Source: Taenia hydatigena (taxonomy: Eukaryota; Platyhelminthes; Cestoda; Cyclophyllidea; Taeniidae). Taken from it: a stretch of DNA of 64,000 nucleotides. The notes below the pieces were generated by a model. It searched no databases. It was not told the DNA's origin and saw only the letters and a program-made list of their open reading frames with translations. Location: contig JADWOT020000001.1 of the NCBI GenBank assembly GCA_036345935.2, positions 12,342,623-12,406,622 of the forward strand. The letters are read 5' to 3'. This document shows, in pieces, positions 24,787 through 36,069 of this stretch (within the stretch, counting starts at the first letter, position 1; each line of letters opens with the position of its first letter). The position numbers and the translations under genes are program-made.

Positions 24787-25400
24787 GTGTGTATTAAGAA
24801 TGTGCAGAGTACATTACAGCGGAATTGTAGTGGTATCTGGCCCACCCAACGGCCAACTCAAGGGCAAATATCTCGGCCATTGCCATCCGATGAAACTTTG
24901 TTTTGTCAGCACGAGGTAAGCAGTAGACCTTCCAGTCGACTGGCAGATTTACCAGGACGAGGTCTCCTTAAAACCCACCCCTTTAAAAGACCACTTCATC
25001 CACGCAGTGCAAATGGCTGTGCCCAGAGTTCACTCCATTGGTCATGCTAACGAGGCCTAGTGTCTGGTGGTGTGCAATAATAACCCCTTCGATGTTCCTC
25101 AAGTTAAGTCGAGCATTGTTCAAATTCCAACAACAAAGTACTTAAAGTGCAATGCCAGTTGACTTAATCTACCCTCTCAGAAAACCGCTGGCACCTCACT
25201 CGTGGCTGCAAACCACGCTTCTAAAGAAGATAACTCATCATATTGTGATAAGCACTTAGAGCTGGGAATCAAGAAGATGGGATCATGCCTATTGATGATG
25301 TCGAGTAAGCATTTACTGTACAGATAACTCAACAACTCTGTATCGAGCATGAAAGAAATAAACAAACACCTCTGTCACACACTTATCCGTTCTGACATCA
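24787..25400 (+). pseudogene. Unrecognised protein relic in module A, copy 1
   Basis: A plus-strand frame beginning VVVSGPPNGQLKGKY shows aligned fragments in all three A copies: FIHAVQM, HSIGHA, KHLELGI-x-KM and LLMMSSKHLLYR. Each copy is interrupted by stops at partly different places; all three share a break after KCNAS/QCNVS. The best-preserved tail is in copy 2 (41,139-40,936, minus). The conserved leucine-rich tail looks like helical protein, but no family was recognised. Confidence 0.35.
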
Positions 25401-25742
25401 TTATGCAGAGGGTGTTGACAAAGAAGTTTGTAGTATTTCAACGGTAATGTAGTCGCTCCAAGGATTCCTTCGAAACCGCATGTCTTTGTAACGATCGACT
25501 AAACTACTAATGTGAATAAATACCATAGAGCTATTACTACGATGTAACATCCATTTGATTGAGAGTCCAGAATGCAGCATGGCTTGCGTTTCAATCGGCT
25601 CCATATGATCAGAGCATGTTGAGCATCTCTTAATCTCTCTTAGTGGATTGCCAAGCACTTGTAGCTTCCGTCCTTCCTTCTTCGGCTTAGACCTAAGAAA
25701 TAAATGGAGGTGGGTGGTGACATGATACAAGATTTGCACCAT
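25401..25742 (-). other. 113-codon open frame shared by module A copies, copy 1
   Basis: The frame is open here and in copy 3 (47,850-48,191 plus, also 113 codons) and partly open in copy 2 (40,740-41,006 plus). Shared pieces include KLQVLGNPLREI, CSTC, EPIETQ, RRNP and DYITVEILQTS. It lies opposite the end of the relic at 24.79-25.40. Equal length in two copies is suggestive, but the copies are close duplicates, so openness alone is weak evidence of coding. Confidence 0.3.
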
Positions 25743-26218
25743 AAAAACAAGTTTGTTGCGTGGCAGTAGACAGGTGCGTGCGAGTTGCCTTTAAAATGAG
25801 GCCTTTTCACGAATTTCCTCCTCGTGCTTTTGCTGTGCTACCAACTACGCATCATACGTCATTTTTGAGCGTTTATGTCAAGGAAAAGTTATTTCAAAAC
25901 TGAGATCCCTAACCTCCTGCAAGCAGTAATGGCGATCTCATGCCATGTGGACAACTACTAGAAAAAAGGGGGATTGATTGAAAACATTTTACATCCTCTA
26001 AGAGGCAAGAATTCAAAGTCCACCTAAGCTTTAATTATTGGTCCCTATTCAGCACTGCTCAAGCGTTCGCCTGGGCTGTACTGCAGTATACGCCTATTGC
26101 AACCTTTCACTTTTCTTCCCAACCTCAGCAACTGTGTGTGTTTGGGCTAGCGGTGGAGCATCGACATGGGATCCCATGCTGTTGGTGCCTTAATTCACAT
26201 TAGGTTGTATTTGTAAAC

Positions 26219-26503
26219 GTGATGGGATTGTATGCGGTTGAGAATTTTGTCAAGTCGCATGTCTACAGGAGGCAGGTTGCGCTCAGATGGGACTCGCTAT
26301 CAAAATTTTACACAAGGCAACCAATGAGCAATAAAAATTGCAAGAATACAAACTCTCGAGAGCAATGTAGCCAAGATTTTGACTGCTGCTTCATAAAATA
26401 CACTTCGTCTTCCTACTCGAATTGTGTCTTCATTTCCTTGCACATCTCAATACTGCTCAACTATATTGGTGGTGGTAAATGTAATTACTCTTGGAACTGC
26501 TGA
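26219..26503 (+). other. Cysteine-rich open frame in module A, copy 1
   Basis: The frame reads CKNTNSREQC, then DFDCCFIK, NCVFISLHIS, and GGGKCNYSWNC before a stop. Copy 3 (47,171-46,950 minus) keeps all these cysteines except for small changes and extends further. Copy 2 keeps the first half but loses the last cysteines and gains stops. The 'xFxCC' core recalls the CCG region of tetraspanin large loops, but the glycine is missing and there are no flanking membrane segments, so this is only a possibility. Confidence 0.3.
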
Positions 26504-27079
26504 ATGTTTGCTAAGAATAACTGATCTCACTGACGAACTCCAAAGCTGTAATCTATGCTATTCTGACGCTTGACCGGACGTCGTCGTAACACTCAACAGC
26601 TGTACGTAATTCCGCGACGAGGATAATACGTGCCACGTGCTGGAGGCATGACATTCATAGGCAGGAGGCGTCCCCTATTCTGTTCATAGTCGTCCAGCTG
26701 CTGTTTCGATTTCCCTCTGGCCACACCATGCTTCGCTTTTTATTCTATTGCATACATTTGTGCCACTGCTAAAAAGACGAGGTACGGTGCAGCATGGTGT
26801 GAATTGCCCAGCGGAAAAAGTAAGCAAAAATAGAACAGACGAAGTGAGTGATATCAAACCGTCTGGCAATCAATGCTTCTAGTGCTATTAGATCTATCCG
26901 AATGGGTGAATGGGTTGGTGAAGAGCTCGCACTACTCCTGGTGACATCGTAAGTCACGCGAGACTGGGAGCTGCAATGCAGTACACGGGGAGAAGGGATG
27001 GGAGGTTGATTGCAGCGCCGATGAGAATGGTCTAGTACGAGTCTGTCATCATGATCGAGTGAACGTCAAAAGAAAAGCG

Positions 27080-29370
27080 CAGGTTCTATGAAGAAAAATG
27101 CAGATATCTCAATGTGCATTTGTTTTTTGCCACCTAACTACAATTATGTCTGCTCCAACACCGAATTTATTTGCGTGTAAGACAATTTCTGCTAAACCTC
27201 GACTGACTTAATTTCCCATGCTTCAAATGTCAAAGCCCTCCAATATATGTGGGCTCGTTAAAGAATGAAGGAGAAAAACTACCAGCAGGTTTGCAAAAAT
27301 TTACAAAAACGGTTTTAAAAGGCCGTTTAGGCGACAAGAAAACAAAGAGGAAGTACATTTCAGTGAGGACCAGAAGTGCACCATCCTATGGCGATAAAGG
27401 CGAGCCCATTTGAATAAATTTTACAGTACACTTGAACGACCCACACCCATTTATTGGAAGCCCTGTTTTGAGCCGGAAGGCAACGCTGAATAGGACTAGG
27501 ATCAAAGTATACCAAGAAGGTATATTTGTAGTTTACAAGAAGGATCCTGTCAAGAAGACAGAAACAGCTTAGTTGGGGTGAAAAATAGAACCGTGAGTGC
27601 CTCACAAGACTAACCATCCGCAATTCCAAAGCCAATGCTTCAAAGCTCCCAAAGAAGCTTTTGAAAGCTGGCAATAAAAACTGATTCCAAAAACGTGATA
27701 CTTGACTGCAGGTGCGTTTGAGGTACAGTGGACCATTTTTACTGGGAGCTGAAGTCAGTTGCCTCGGACCACCCCTACACTTTGCTAATCACAAGGATGG
27801 ATGAGAATTGCAGAGTAATGCTTTATGCCTAAGTTATCCAAGTCAAGTCTAAAACCACTGCCAGAGTTACTGCAAGGCATTAGTCACTGTTGCTTGCATG
27901 CTCAGTCCTGCGCCATTGTAACGCCTAACAGCTGGTCATAGCGTGATGGGGTCGCGACAGCTAGGGGGAGACGGGCTACCTCTGATGGCTTAGTAATAGC
28001 CAGAATTCCCTTTCAACTCCCTCCGATCACATATTTTCACATTACACAAATGTACTTCTTTATGAGGAAGTCGAGATATGGCACATGATTCTATCCCTTT
28101 CGCCTGTGGATTACGTATCGAAAATGCTAGACCATAATTGCTCTTTATTAAAATGTCTTGCAATTGATTGCAGAGAGTAGACTAACCATCGGATCTCATG
28201 CAGTGGTTTAAAACCACATGGTTGAAGTTAATCTCAACGAATGACGTAAAGCGAATTTCGAAAGAAGTTGGCGTGTTTGGAATCGGAGTGGTAAACTCAG
28301 AAGAATGGTGTGAGGGCTTGCTTTAAGTGGATCTATACCAGTTAATCACCTGTTACCAAACCCGTGGCTAAATGTCATTGATTGACCCCCGAGTGCCATG
28401 GTTTTCTTCACCAGTCATTGCATCAAATCTAGATGGCACTTAAGCTAAATATGAAGTAAAAGAAAGAAGCAAACTGGGTAAATGTATATTTCGTGTCCCA
28501 CGGGATGTTGTGACGCATTAAAAGATGAGTCAACTCAGAAGATACTGTCTTTGGTGACCAATGGACACACTGATAACTGTGCGTATTTTCATTTTGGACA
28601 CAACCAAAATCAGTGGAGATGCAGGTGAAAAATTCAGACTAAAAATTCTCTGAATATTTGATGAGGGAGCATGATTATGCGGGAGGACCTTACAATTCGT
28701 CGGTATCACAACATGAAATAGATTTCCATCCATTACCACAAGCTGCGATGTATATGTCAGTGAAAATCAGTGCGGTGCCAGAGTGCCTACTTAGTGAAAG
28801 CGCATTCGCATACATATTGCCTAACTAGAGGGATGACTGGAAGATTGTAGGGCATGGTTGGGAAAAAACAGGGACAAGGCAAAATAAGAAGACAGGGCTA
28901 TCGAGAAGTGGACACCAGTGATGCAAACAATGACGTCAGGGTATGCAGAGAGCGTGACGTTAATGCCGATCTAGTGTAAAGTAACGAAGCCTATCATTAA
29001 AAACTGAGGATTAAAAGCGTCAGAGAGGAAGGTTTGATAACAAATTTAATACAAAAAATTGCAAACATAGGAAGAAATCCTAAAAAAATTTAAAAAAAGC
29101 AGCAAAGAAAGGCACGAGTAGCAATGTAAAATCCGATAATTAACACAATAAGGGGTGGGATGTAGGGACAGGCATTGAGGTCAACCAATAAAACAGATTT
29201 AAAATGAGAGTGACCAAGGCAAGACCAATAGAATCGGAGAGACAAAAGTATATAAAGAATAGCAGGACGATAACATTCATTACGGAGGAGAAAGAGAACG
29301 ATGAGCGAATGCGGTGCCATAGCATCGACAAGGGAGAGAGCACTGATCCAAACATCCGTTCCGCCAAAAA
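27080..29370 (+). repeat. Module E, left copy (single-copy part)
   Basis: The partner of 36.07-39.22 kb in reverse complement. It contains the broken copy (27,466-27,730) of an open frame that is intact at 38,892-38,629: KATLNRTRIKVYQEG and KKDPVKKTE are followed here by two stops. Around 28.5-28.75 and 36.75-36.9 the arms share ATGGATG..., CATAATCATGC-like blocks. No other coding feature was recognised. Confidence 0.8.
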
Positions 29371-29680
29371 AATCATCCACAACTGGAGACAAGACGTGAG
29401 CAGTGCAGCATTAGTGAAGTGAGTGAGCGAGTGTGGCGCTAACCATCAACACTGACAGACATTCCTCAGTGCTGTTGCTAACGCGCCATGCTCTCTCACA
29501 CCACACTCCTCTCTCTTTTCCTTCTATCATCTATATGCCTCCACACCCTTCATTCAACTCCCCACTCTCCCACTCTCATTCCCTCTCCCACACTCACATC
29601 TACCCACACAACCACCCACACACCCACCAACCCACCCACTTACCTACTCTACGTGTCTCACTCTATCTCCACTTCTCTAG

Positions 29681-29875
29681 GTGTCTACCGATCTCTCTGC
29701 CCCTGTCTCCGCTGCCACGTTGGTTGTTGCAATTGAGAAGCGCCAACATTCTCCTCCACATGCACCTCCTGCTGTTGCATCTGCTGCTGCTGCTACAGCT
29801 ACGGCTACTGGTTCTGGTAGTAGTGCGCTTGCGCACAGTGTGCTCCAAAGCATCCTCCACAACTGGAGACAAGAC
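29681..29875 (+). CDS. Candidate symmetric exon, tandem copy 1
   Basis: The exon follows the polypyrimidine tract and CTCTAG at 29,680 and can end at GAC|GTGAGC (29,875/29,876), giving 195 bp, exactly 65 codons, phase 0 to 0. It reads LSAPVSAATLVVAIEKRQ, then HSPP, then an alanine/threonine-rich run and ILHNWRQD. A second donor, GAA|GTGAGT, lies at 29,898. The same frame is kept in copy 2 and in the right arm, where the block SAAT-x-V-x-AI-x-KRQHSPP is recognisable. No domain is recognised; it is low-complexity. A second partial instance of the exon's last codons (IIHNWRQD) precedes copy 1 at about 29,370. Confidence 0.4.
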
Positions 29876-30079
29876 GTGAGCAGTGCAGCATTAGTGAAGT
29901 GAGTGAGCGAGTGTGGCGCTAACCAACAACACTGACAGACATTCCTCAGTGATGTTGCTAGCGCGCCATGCTCTCTCACTCCACTCTCCTCTCTCTTTTC
30001 CTTCTATCATCTATATGCCTCTACCCCCTGCACACACCCTTCATTCAACCCATCACTTTACCTACTCTCACTCCCTCTC

Positions 30080-30115
30080 CCATACACACACACACACGCA
30101 CACACACTTCCACCC
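30080..30115 (+). repeat. CA microsatellite
   Basis: A CACACACACACACGCACACACAC run inside the second tandem copy; copy 1 has only scattered CA repeats, so it expanded after the duplication. Confidence 0.7.
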
Positions 30116-30178
30116 ACACAACCACCCACCAACCCACTTATCCACTCTACGTGTCTCACTCTATCTCCAATTCTCTAG

Positions 30179-30307
30179 GTGTCTCCCAATCTCTCTGTCG
30201 CTGTCTCCACTGCCACGTTGGTTGTTGCAATTGAGAGGCGTCAACAATCTCCTCCACCTATACCTCCTGCTGCTGTCTCTGCTGTTGCTGATGCTACTTT
30301 TACTTGA
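30179..30307 (+). pseudogene. Candidate exon, tandem copy 2, early stop
   Basis: The acceptor TTCTCTAG is retained at 30,178. The frame reads NLSVAVSTATLVVAIERRQ, then SPPPIPPAA, and ends at a TGA at 30,305 after ATFT. Spliced from the copy 1 donor at 29,875 it would be in phase and add 42 codons before the stop. Whether it is a used terminal exon or a decayed duplicate cannot be told from the sequence. Confidence 0.35.
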
Positions 30308-30759
30308 AATCTCTTTCTTTTGTATTTGTTAGGACCTCTAGTTTACCCAACGTTCTTCGGGCCATGTCGGACATCATTTTAAATTGTGATTTGATGCCTA
30401 TTTACTTGTTTTGCTTACTTTTTGAAATGAAATCTTTGGAAACGTTTTTTTGTTTATCCTGCTGCTATGAAACCCGACATGTAAAACAGAAACAAATTTA
30501 ATTCGGTGGAACAAAATGCACTTGCTGCATGCTCGTGTCACTGCTCGGCTCCAAATTTGGTGATAACCTAATAAATGCCTTTAGTGCTTACAAAATGATA
30601 CTCAAGATTAAATCTTATTTGACATGCTTTTTAATGCAAAATGCGAGAAGACATTATTAGACGATTAGTACTTAAAAATTCTAACGGCTACAATGCAACG
30701 AGGAAATTATTTTTATCGCCACATACCAATGAGTTGGTGATCCTCAATGCAGTTTGCGA

Positions 30760-31970
30760 AAAACCTAAGAAATGATGGATCAAGTAACTGAAATCTGAGC
30801 ATTTGCATGTGCAAAGCATAGGCTGCCTATAATGCTCTAAAAGGTGCAAGACCCACCCTCAAATTTGCTTTTAGACATTTTACAACCCCATTTAGGCTTC
30901 TACCGATGCACATTGTAAAGCCATTCTTTAATGGGTCCACTATTTCAATTACTTCACTTACATCGCTCAATACTTCTCATTGGAAAGTAGTTCTTGAAAA
31001 AGGTGATGGGTTTGAGGCGATGGGATGTGGGGTTGTACCCGAAGTGACTGCTCTTGCAACACCAATTGTTTCATCAATATACATACACTTGTGTATTTGT
31101 TTAGGAAATTGACAGGATTTTATACATGAATCCTGAACATGAAATATTCAGCTTTTGGAAGTTTGCGAAACAGGCAACAATCGCTGGTAAAATTTACGAC
31201 CGCATTTGGATAAAATTATAAAATAACTACATTTCAGAAGTCTCTTCCTCATGGGATGATTAACGTCTAAGCGAGGGTGCGAGTCAAATCGCTAGTTATG
31301 GGCACACATGCAATGATAAAATGTGGTGCAATTCGAGGCGACGCCATGGGCACGGAATGTATGTGACCGCAAAACTGCGTAAAAAGGAAGCAAATGAATC
31401 GAAGCGAGTAAGGTTAAACACAGAAGGGTGTGAATGAATAAACTGTGAGAAATCGGACTTGTAACCACGATTGGCTTAACATGGCGATATCATGGCGAAG
31501 GTAGTTGGAGGCATTGAATCCCTAATGCAGGACAACTTTCATGATACGGGCACATTCGTAAGTGACGCTGATGCAGTGATTGTAGTACTTCTGGTAGACA
31601 CATCTTTACAAAGTGTGGACGATGTTCTCGTTCCTTTTTAGCTAATATGCCTTCAACGCACGCATTTGGCCAATTATTTGCCCTTAGGCCCATCTCACTG
31701 ATCACATTACAGTTGAAGGTGGAAGTTAGACTCATGAACGCTAAGTCTTTTTCAATTCTACCGAGCCGCCTCAGGGACAGCACTAGTTACATGCTTGTCA
31801 GTGGGCGGCATGCGGAGTAGCAAACGAGTAAAGGAAGAGGTTGTGGAATGAGTCCTGATAAACAAGAATGGAATATGCACTACTTTGCAAGGCGAGTTGC
31901 AAAAGCGGCACACAGACAGCTAATAAGAAATCGACGATCAACTTGAGGTTAAAGTGATTTGAGAGAAAGA
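30760..31970 (+). repeat. Module D, copy 2
   Basis: Aligns with the reverse complement of 44.08-45.56 over the full length and with 2.60-3.43 from about 31.1 kb on. Shared with copy 3 are ATGCACATT near 30,906, GGGGTTGTACCC near 31,030 and TGTTTAGGAAATTGACAGG near 31,101. The 68-codon frame at 30,906-31,112 shares GVVPEVTALATP with GVVSNVTAIAAP in copy 3, where three consecutive stops interrupt it. That is consistent with an ancient coding piece. Confidence 0.72.
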
Positions 31971-33337
31971 AAGACAAGAATGCGCAAGAGCGAGTACTTT
32001 CTTAAAAGGTCCTACAGCATGTATTTGGAGGTTTGAAGTCTTACTGCAGAGATAGGTGAATGGGTGGTATGGTTAAGCTCTACGGAACTGCCATCCTTAG
32101 GTTTTGCCATTTTAAATCTACACAGAAGGACTTGGATAATCCCTTTTGTGTAAATGTTAATAATCAGGTTTCTCCGCTTGATTCCGTAGCTTGAATGCCT
32201 GTCTACTCAATCGCTGAGTAGCACTTAAACCGTTTGAATTACTTCAGCATTCAAACACGTTCATTCATTTATTCCCGTCTTTCGGTGACGCAAAAGCGAC
32301 CAAAGTCCTGATGTAGTAAAAAATTCTGCTAAGAAGTTACGGAGGAGAGTGCTCGAATCGTATAAATTCAATACAGATGCATGTTTGTGGAACGCCATTA
32401 GTGGTTAAAAGCCCAGCGAGTTAGAACAGCATTGCTCCTTGCGAAATTTCGCGATGCGGTTCATTCTAATTGAAGTCTGATGCAGTTGACCAATCACTCT
32501 TACTTTGACAGGGCATAAGTGAGTTCCTCGTAAGCAAATAGCTGGCAATTGATCATGCGTCCCCGAGTCAATCAGTTCACAAACCCTGTCAATAGATTAT
32601 CCAATCCATGACGCAAAATGACACACTTTGCTGTGCTATGATGTGGCACCATAAAATTTCCATTTTTAACAATGTTATTACCTACATGGACAAGAAGCGC
32701 AATAGCCTTGCTTGAAGGAAATAACACACGTGTGGTAATCCTTGCTAACTCCTACAGCATGACCAACGACATCTAAGGGTTACGTCTGCCTTTGCAGACA
32801 ATGCAATTTAAGTCGAATAATAGAATGCAATTTTGCACAAAAGTATCTAGAAATCGGGACTCTGTTGTACAAAGTAAATACTATAACCAATGAAGTACTC
32901 ATAGAAGAAAATATTGTTACGTTGCTTGCTGAAGAGTATTTTTGACGTTCGCATGCTCAGACTTACGTGATTCGCGCATAAACGCAAAAAGAAAAAACGA
33001 AAAAACGGTTTTTGTTTTTGATGCATTATGACTAACACCTGTCGTATCCTTTTTGTCTTCCCTGAGGCTGTAACTAGCTACGCTTACGAACCTTCATCTT
33101 AAATCCCCCTTCATGCCAGCGGATTTATCCGACATTTCTATAAGTGATCAAAGTCAATGTACCTCCTGTATACCCCAATTAACCTTTACACATTTCGATT
33201 ACTAACAGAAATCACTGGCTTCTTACTAAAGCAGGAGTGTTGAGCTTTTTTTAACGCTTCACTATAAGTCGGGCTGTGGTGCCTCTGTACCGCAGCTCTC
33301 AGCCGGTAAACTTGCAGCCACAAGAAGGTGTAAAATC

Positions 33338-33571
33338 ATGAGCGTTCGTGATTTAGGTATGAAAGCTTCACTTATTTTAAGGCTATTAAGTTTTACTATC
33401 TTCCTGCCTGAGTGCATATATAACTGCATGATGAAATTCGCTTTTCGTTCACATCAATTGGATGAGTTTGCAAAGGTACTGCGTTGCATAACCGTAAATC
33501 CACACTTCGGAATGGTTCACACTATCGTCGAATCCGCACGATTCATGTGCTTTTTCAAAGCTTGTTCGTAA
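33338..33571 (+). CDS. Small open frame with a possible signal peptide
   Basis: A 77-codon frame. From the internal methionine at 33,359 it starts MKASLILRLLSFTIFLP, a basic residue followed by a hydrophobic stretch as in secretory signal peptides. The remainder is short and has five cysteines. No family was recognised and no repeat partner was found. It may be chance. Confidence 0.22.
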   Translation: MSVRDLGMKASLILRLLSFTIFLPECIYNCMMKFAFRSHQLDEFAKVLRCITVNPHFGMVHTIVESARFMCFFKACS

Positions 33572-34296
33572 GTCTCGGAAGCGTACTTGTTCCTCAGCAG
33601 TCTACTCTTTGTATTTCCCAACTTCCAATTTGTTTTGCTTGTCAATACAGTAATACCATTACTTTGCGAAATTGACATCTACCTAACTTCCATTTTATAC
33701 CTAATAAAAATAGCGCATGCTGATGGCTTGCATGGCCAACGAAATGCAGTGTGGACCATAACCGCCTCGCTTTGGTTTGCTTCTAATGTAAAGTGTAGCT
33801 ATTTCCAGCTTTACCTACATTGAGCAGGTTTTGTATTATATTGACAGGAAGAATGCTCAAGTCAAAATATGCTCACAAACCTCTTTCGCTACACAGCTTT
33901 AGAATCTAATCGAGCAGAGAGCTTGAAACAACAAGAGTATTTAAGTACCTATGCCCACTCTATGGCATTGCTTTGCAATTTGCTTGACGCTCATCGAGCG
34001 AATTTACACCCATCGTGAGAGCAGTTAGCGTTGGTCAACTCAACATTCCTATATTCGCTAAAATAGCAGCACCATTTTTTGTATTATCTTGCCTTGCTTT
34101 ATTTTGACACAATAATAAGAATCACCCTATTTTTACTATAAATGCTAAATATTCAATGGTATGATTTAGGAAATAAGTAGATGGAATGAAGCCAATTACA
34201 ATTAGTGGGAAGAGCTATGAAGAAGTGAGAAATGCTGCATAGTTGATGCATAGAGAGAGAAGGGGAGGAAAAACGGAGGTTAGCGATAAATAATGC

Positions 34297-35042
34297 GTGG
34301 GTGCCTTTGTTTTTGACAATTCAAAGCGTAAGCCTAGTTCGCTGCTTTTCGCCTCAGCATTAACCACGGACAACTCTGGTGAGATGGACGCTATAAGGTC
34401 AGGTCTATTAACCAAAACTGCTGAGCTCGAGCTCTGCGGTGGGAACAACTACCAACGACAGAACCTATGGCAGTTATTCGCATGTCTATTTGATTGGACG
34501 CAAGTGTAGAGCAAAACGTGCTCAATGCCGATAGCTTGGTAGCTCCCAGAACAAGTCACTCAATAGTGTTTTTATTTTTGACAGCATCACATCCAACTTG
34601 GACTTCGCATGATGCACTGCAGCACGGCTTACTATTTGGCACAATCATGGAGAGAGTTGGGGGAATCCCAATGCTGCAAGGCTGGTTTGTGCCGGTGTGC
34701 TGTAGCCCAGGATACTGCGATTCTATCACCTTAGTTGACTATAACGTGAAAAAAGTCCCATGGCAAATGTGCGATATGGCTTGGAGATTATAAACGTCGA
34801 TGGAATTAATTTATATGAAAGTCAATCTTTGAGTGGCTGTGTGGTGGGATGATAACGTGGCGGTGCTACGTCCTAAAGGCAAAGACGTTCGCACAGAGGA
34901 GTTAAGAGACCAGATTCAAAGGCTGTTTTGGGACTCGCACAGCAGTAAACGAGACATTGAGCGTGCGGAGAGCTTGGCGGAAAGGGATTGTAATGTTATC
35001 AGGATATTAAACGTGACCGCGTCAATCGAAACAGCACTTTGA
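34297..35042 (+). other. Coding-like stretch of unknown identity
   Basis: Three plus-strand frames follow one another: 34,297-34,509, 34,494-34,793 and 34,833-35,042. The last has protein-like composition (VRTEELRDQIQRLFW, then SLAERDCNVIRILNVTAS), rich in charged residues with little low complexity. An AG at 34,832-34,833 could serve as acceptor. The middle frame includes GWFVPVCC. No domain or repeat partner was recognised. Possible exons of a single gene, or a relic. Confidence 0.3.
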
Positions 35043-35350
35043 TACATTTATCACGTTAACAAAAGAAACATACGTGTCAATTTATAAACACGAATGGGTT
35101 TTGAAAATGTCACAGACAAGGGGAGAGGTGGGTGAATTCAGGGGATGGTGGTGGCACGTCTGCAGGAAACCGATCAAATAATTCCAGGTCTGCACACGTG
35201 ACTTTTACTAAGAGGGTGATTAAGACGCCGATATCCAACCCATCATAGTAATCTGTATAATGCTGTGAGGCAATAGCACGAAGTGAATCATTAAATGCAG
35301 TGTTCGAGAAAATTCCAGTGCAGAATTAACCAAAGCCTTCCAGTCACAAA

Positions 35351-36069
35351 TTAAAGTCTGCAAGCACTGGGAGTCAGCGAACAAGATAAAGGCGAAAGTT
35401 GAATAAAAGGGAAGTAGGTACAGGAGTGGTTTTTAAAATGCAAAAGAAAAAACAAAAAAGTGTATAAAAAGCATAAGAGCAAATGCAAAATCACAATTAA
35501 AAATGCAAAAGATGGATTGTCAAACCCAAAAGGTATCGAGGGAAGAAGAAATAATGAACAGGAAAGAAAATAAGCAGAAATAAATGACAACAATAAAAAA
35601 AAGAAAACAAGGCAAAAAAGGAATGCAAAAAGTTCAACAAAAGTGGTTCGAGTAGTAGCAATGCCAGCAGCAGCAGAAGCGGCAGGAAGTGTAGGTGGAG
35701 GAGAATGTTGGCGTTTCTTAATTGCAATAACCATTGTGGCAGCGGAGCGAGCGGCAGAGAGATTTGGAGGCATGTAGCGAAGTGGAGATAGAGTTGGACA
35801 CCTAGAGTGGGTAAGTGGGCGAGGCTTGGTGGTTGCGTGGGTGTATAAGTGGTTGGGTGGGGGTATGTGGGAGAGGTGAAAGGAGAATGAAAATGACGGG
35901 TTGAATGAATGTACAAAAGAATTGAAGAAAGAAGGGTGTGGGTTGGGGGTGGAGGCATATAGAAGATAGGAGGAAAAGAGAGAGGAGGGTGGAGTGAGAG
36001 AGCATGGAGCTTTGGCAACAGCACTGAGCAATGCCTGTCAGTGTTGTTGGTGGCTCTACACTCGCTCAC
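35351..36069 (-). pseudogene. Right-arm counterpart of the duplicated exon region
   Basis: Reverse complement of the tandem block at 29.38-30.31. The exon frame is recognisable from about 35,773 downward (LSAARSAATMVIAIKKRQ, HSPP). The acceptor AG present in both left copies (TTCTCTAG) reads TTCGCTAC here, so this copy has lost its splice site. The open frames of 226 and 190 codons on this strand are mostly pyrimidine-rich intron-like sequence and are not called genes. Confidence 0.45.

Larger units (their letters stand above)
13330..27022 (+). repeat. Outer palindrome, left arm
   Basis: The reverse complement of this interval is found at 46,471-59,340, collinear over nearly the whole length. 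Paired landmarks include 13,340-13,640 with 59,010-59,340, the 38-codon frame at 14,395 with 58,259, kinase relic 1 at 15.2-16.2 with 56.5-57.6, the block at 18.5-20.6 with 52.3-54.3, kinase relic 2 at 21.25-22.1 with 50.9-51.7, and the block at 23.7-27.0 with 46.5-49.9. The inner edge is sharp: similarity stops at GCGCCGATG near 27,022, whose partner abuts a TTTC microsatellite. The outer edge passes into the satellite, which is also inverted. By eye, one kinase segment of about 185 bases has about 14 mismatches. Confidence 0.93.
23250..27080 (+). repeat. Module A, copy 1
   Basis: This module occurs here, at 39.22-43.04 (inverted) and at 46.47-50.40 (inverted), and is the part shared by both palindromes. 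It contains an F repeat segment at 23.88-24.50, an unrecognised coding-like stretch at 24.79-25.40, an open frame at 25.74-25.40 on the minus strand, and a cysteine-rich frame at 26.22-26.50. Confidence 0.88.
22980..30310 (+). repeat. Inner palindrome, left arm
   Basis: The reverse complement occurs at 35,640-43,200. It spans module A (23.25-27.08 against 39.22-43.04) and module E (27.08-30.31 against 35.64-39.22). Unlike the outer palindrome, similarity does not stop at 27,022 but continues through AACCTGCGC near 27,081, matching GCCTGCGCC at 39,223. The two arms are more diverged and gapped than the outer arms in several places. The left arm carries a 480-bp tandem duplication at 29.38-30.31 that the right arm lacks. 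Confidence 0.88.
29377..30310 (+). repeat. 480-bp tandem duplication carrying an exon
   Basis: AACTGGAGACAAGACGTGAG occurs at 29,381 and again at 29,861, giving a 480-bp period, and the copies stay nearly identical for over 100 bases past each start. Each copy contains a pyrimidine-rich, CA-rich stretch, then an acceptor-like TTCTCTAG followed by a short open exon. The mirrored right arm holds only one copy (36,069-35,640). The duplication is therefore younger than the inner palindrome. Confidence 0.85.
30310..35640. other. Loop of the inner palindrome
   Basis: Sequence between the inner arms. It holds module D copy 2 and some coding-like frames (33.34-33.57, 34.30-35.04). The rest, including 32.0-33.3 and 33.8-34.2, has no recognised feature. 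Confidence 0.6.

Noticed and set aside
24787..25050. 87-codon plus-strand frame beginning at 24,787
   Set aside because: The other A copies support a different frame (VVVSGPPNGQL) through this DNA.
29433..30332. Open frames of about 140-150 codons rich in His, Pro, Ser, Thr and Leu
   Set aside because: They cross pyrimidine- and CA-rich intron-like sequence and run in several frames at once. Only the short exon after the acceptor is retained as a candidate.
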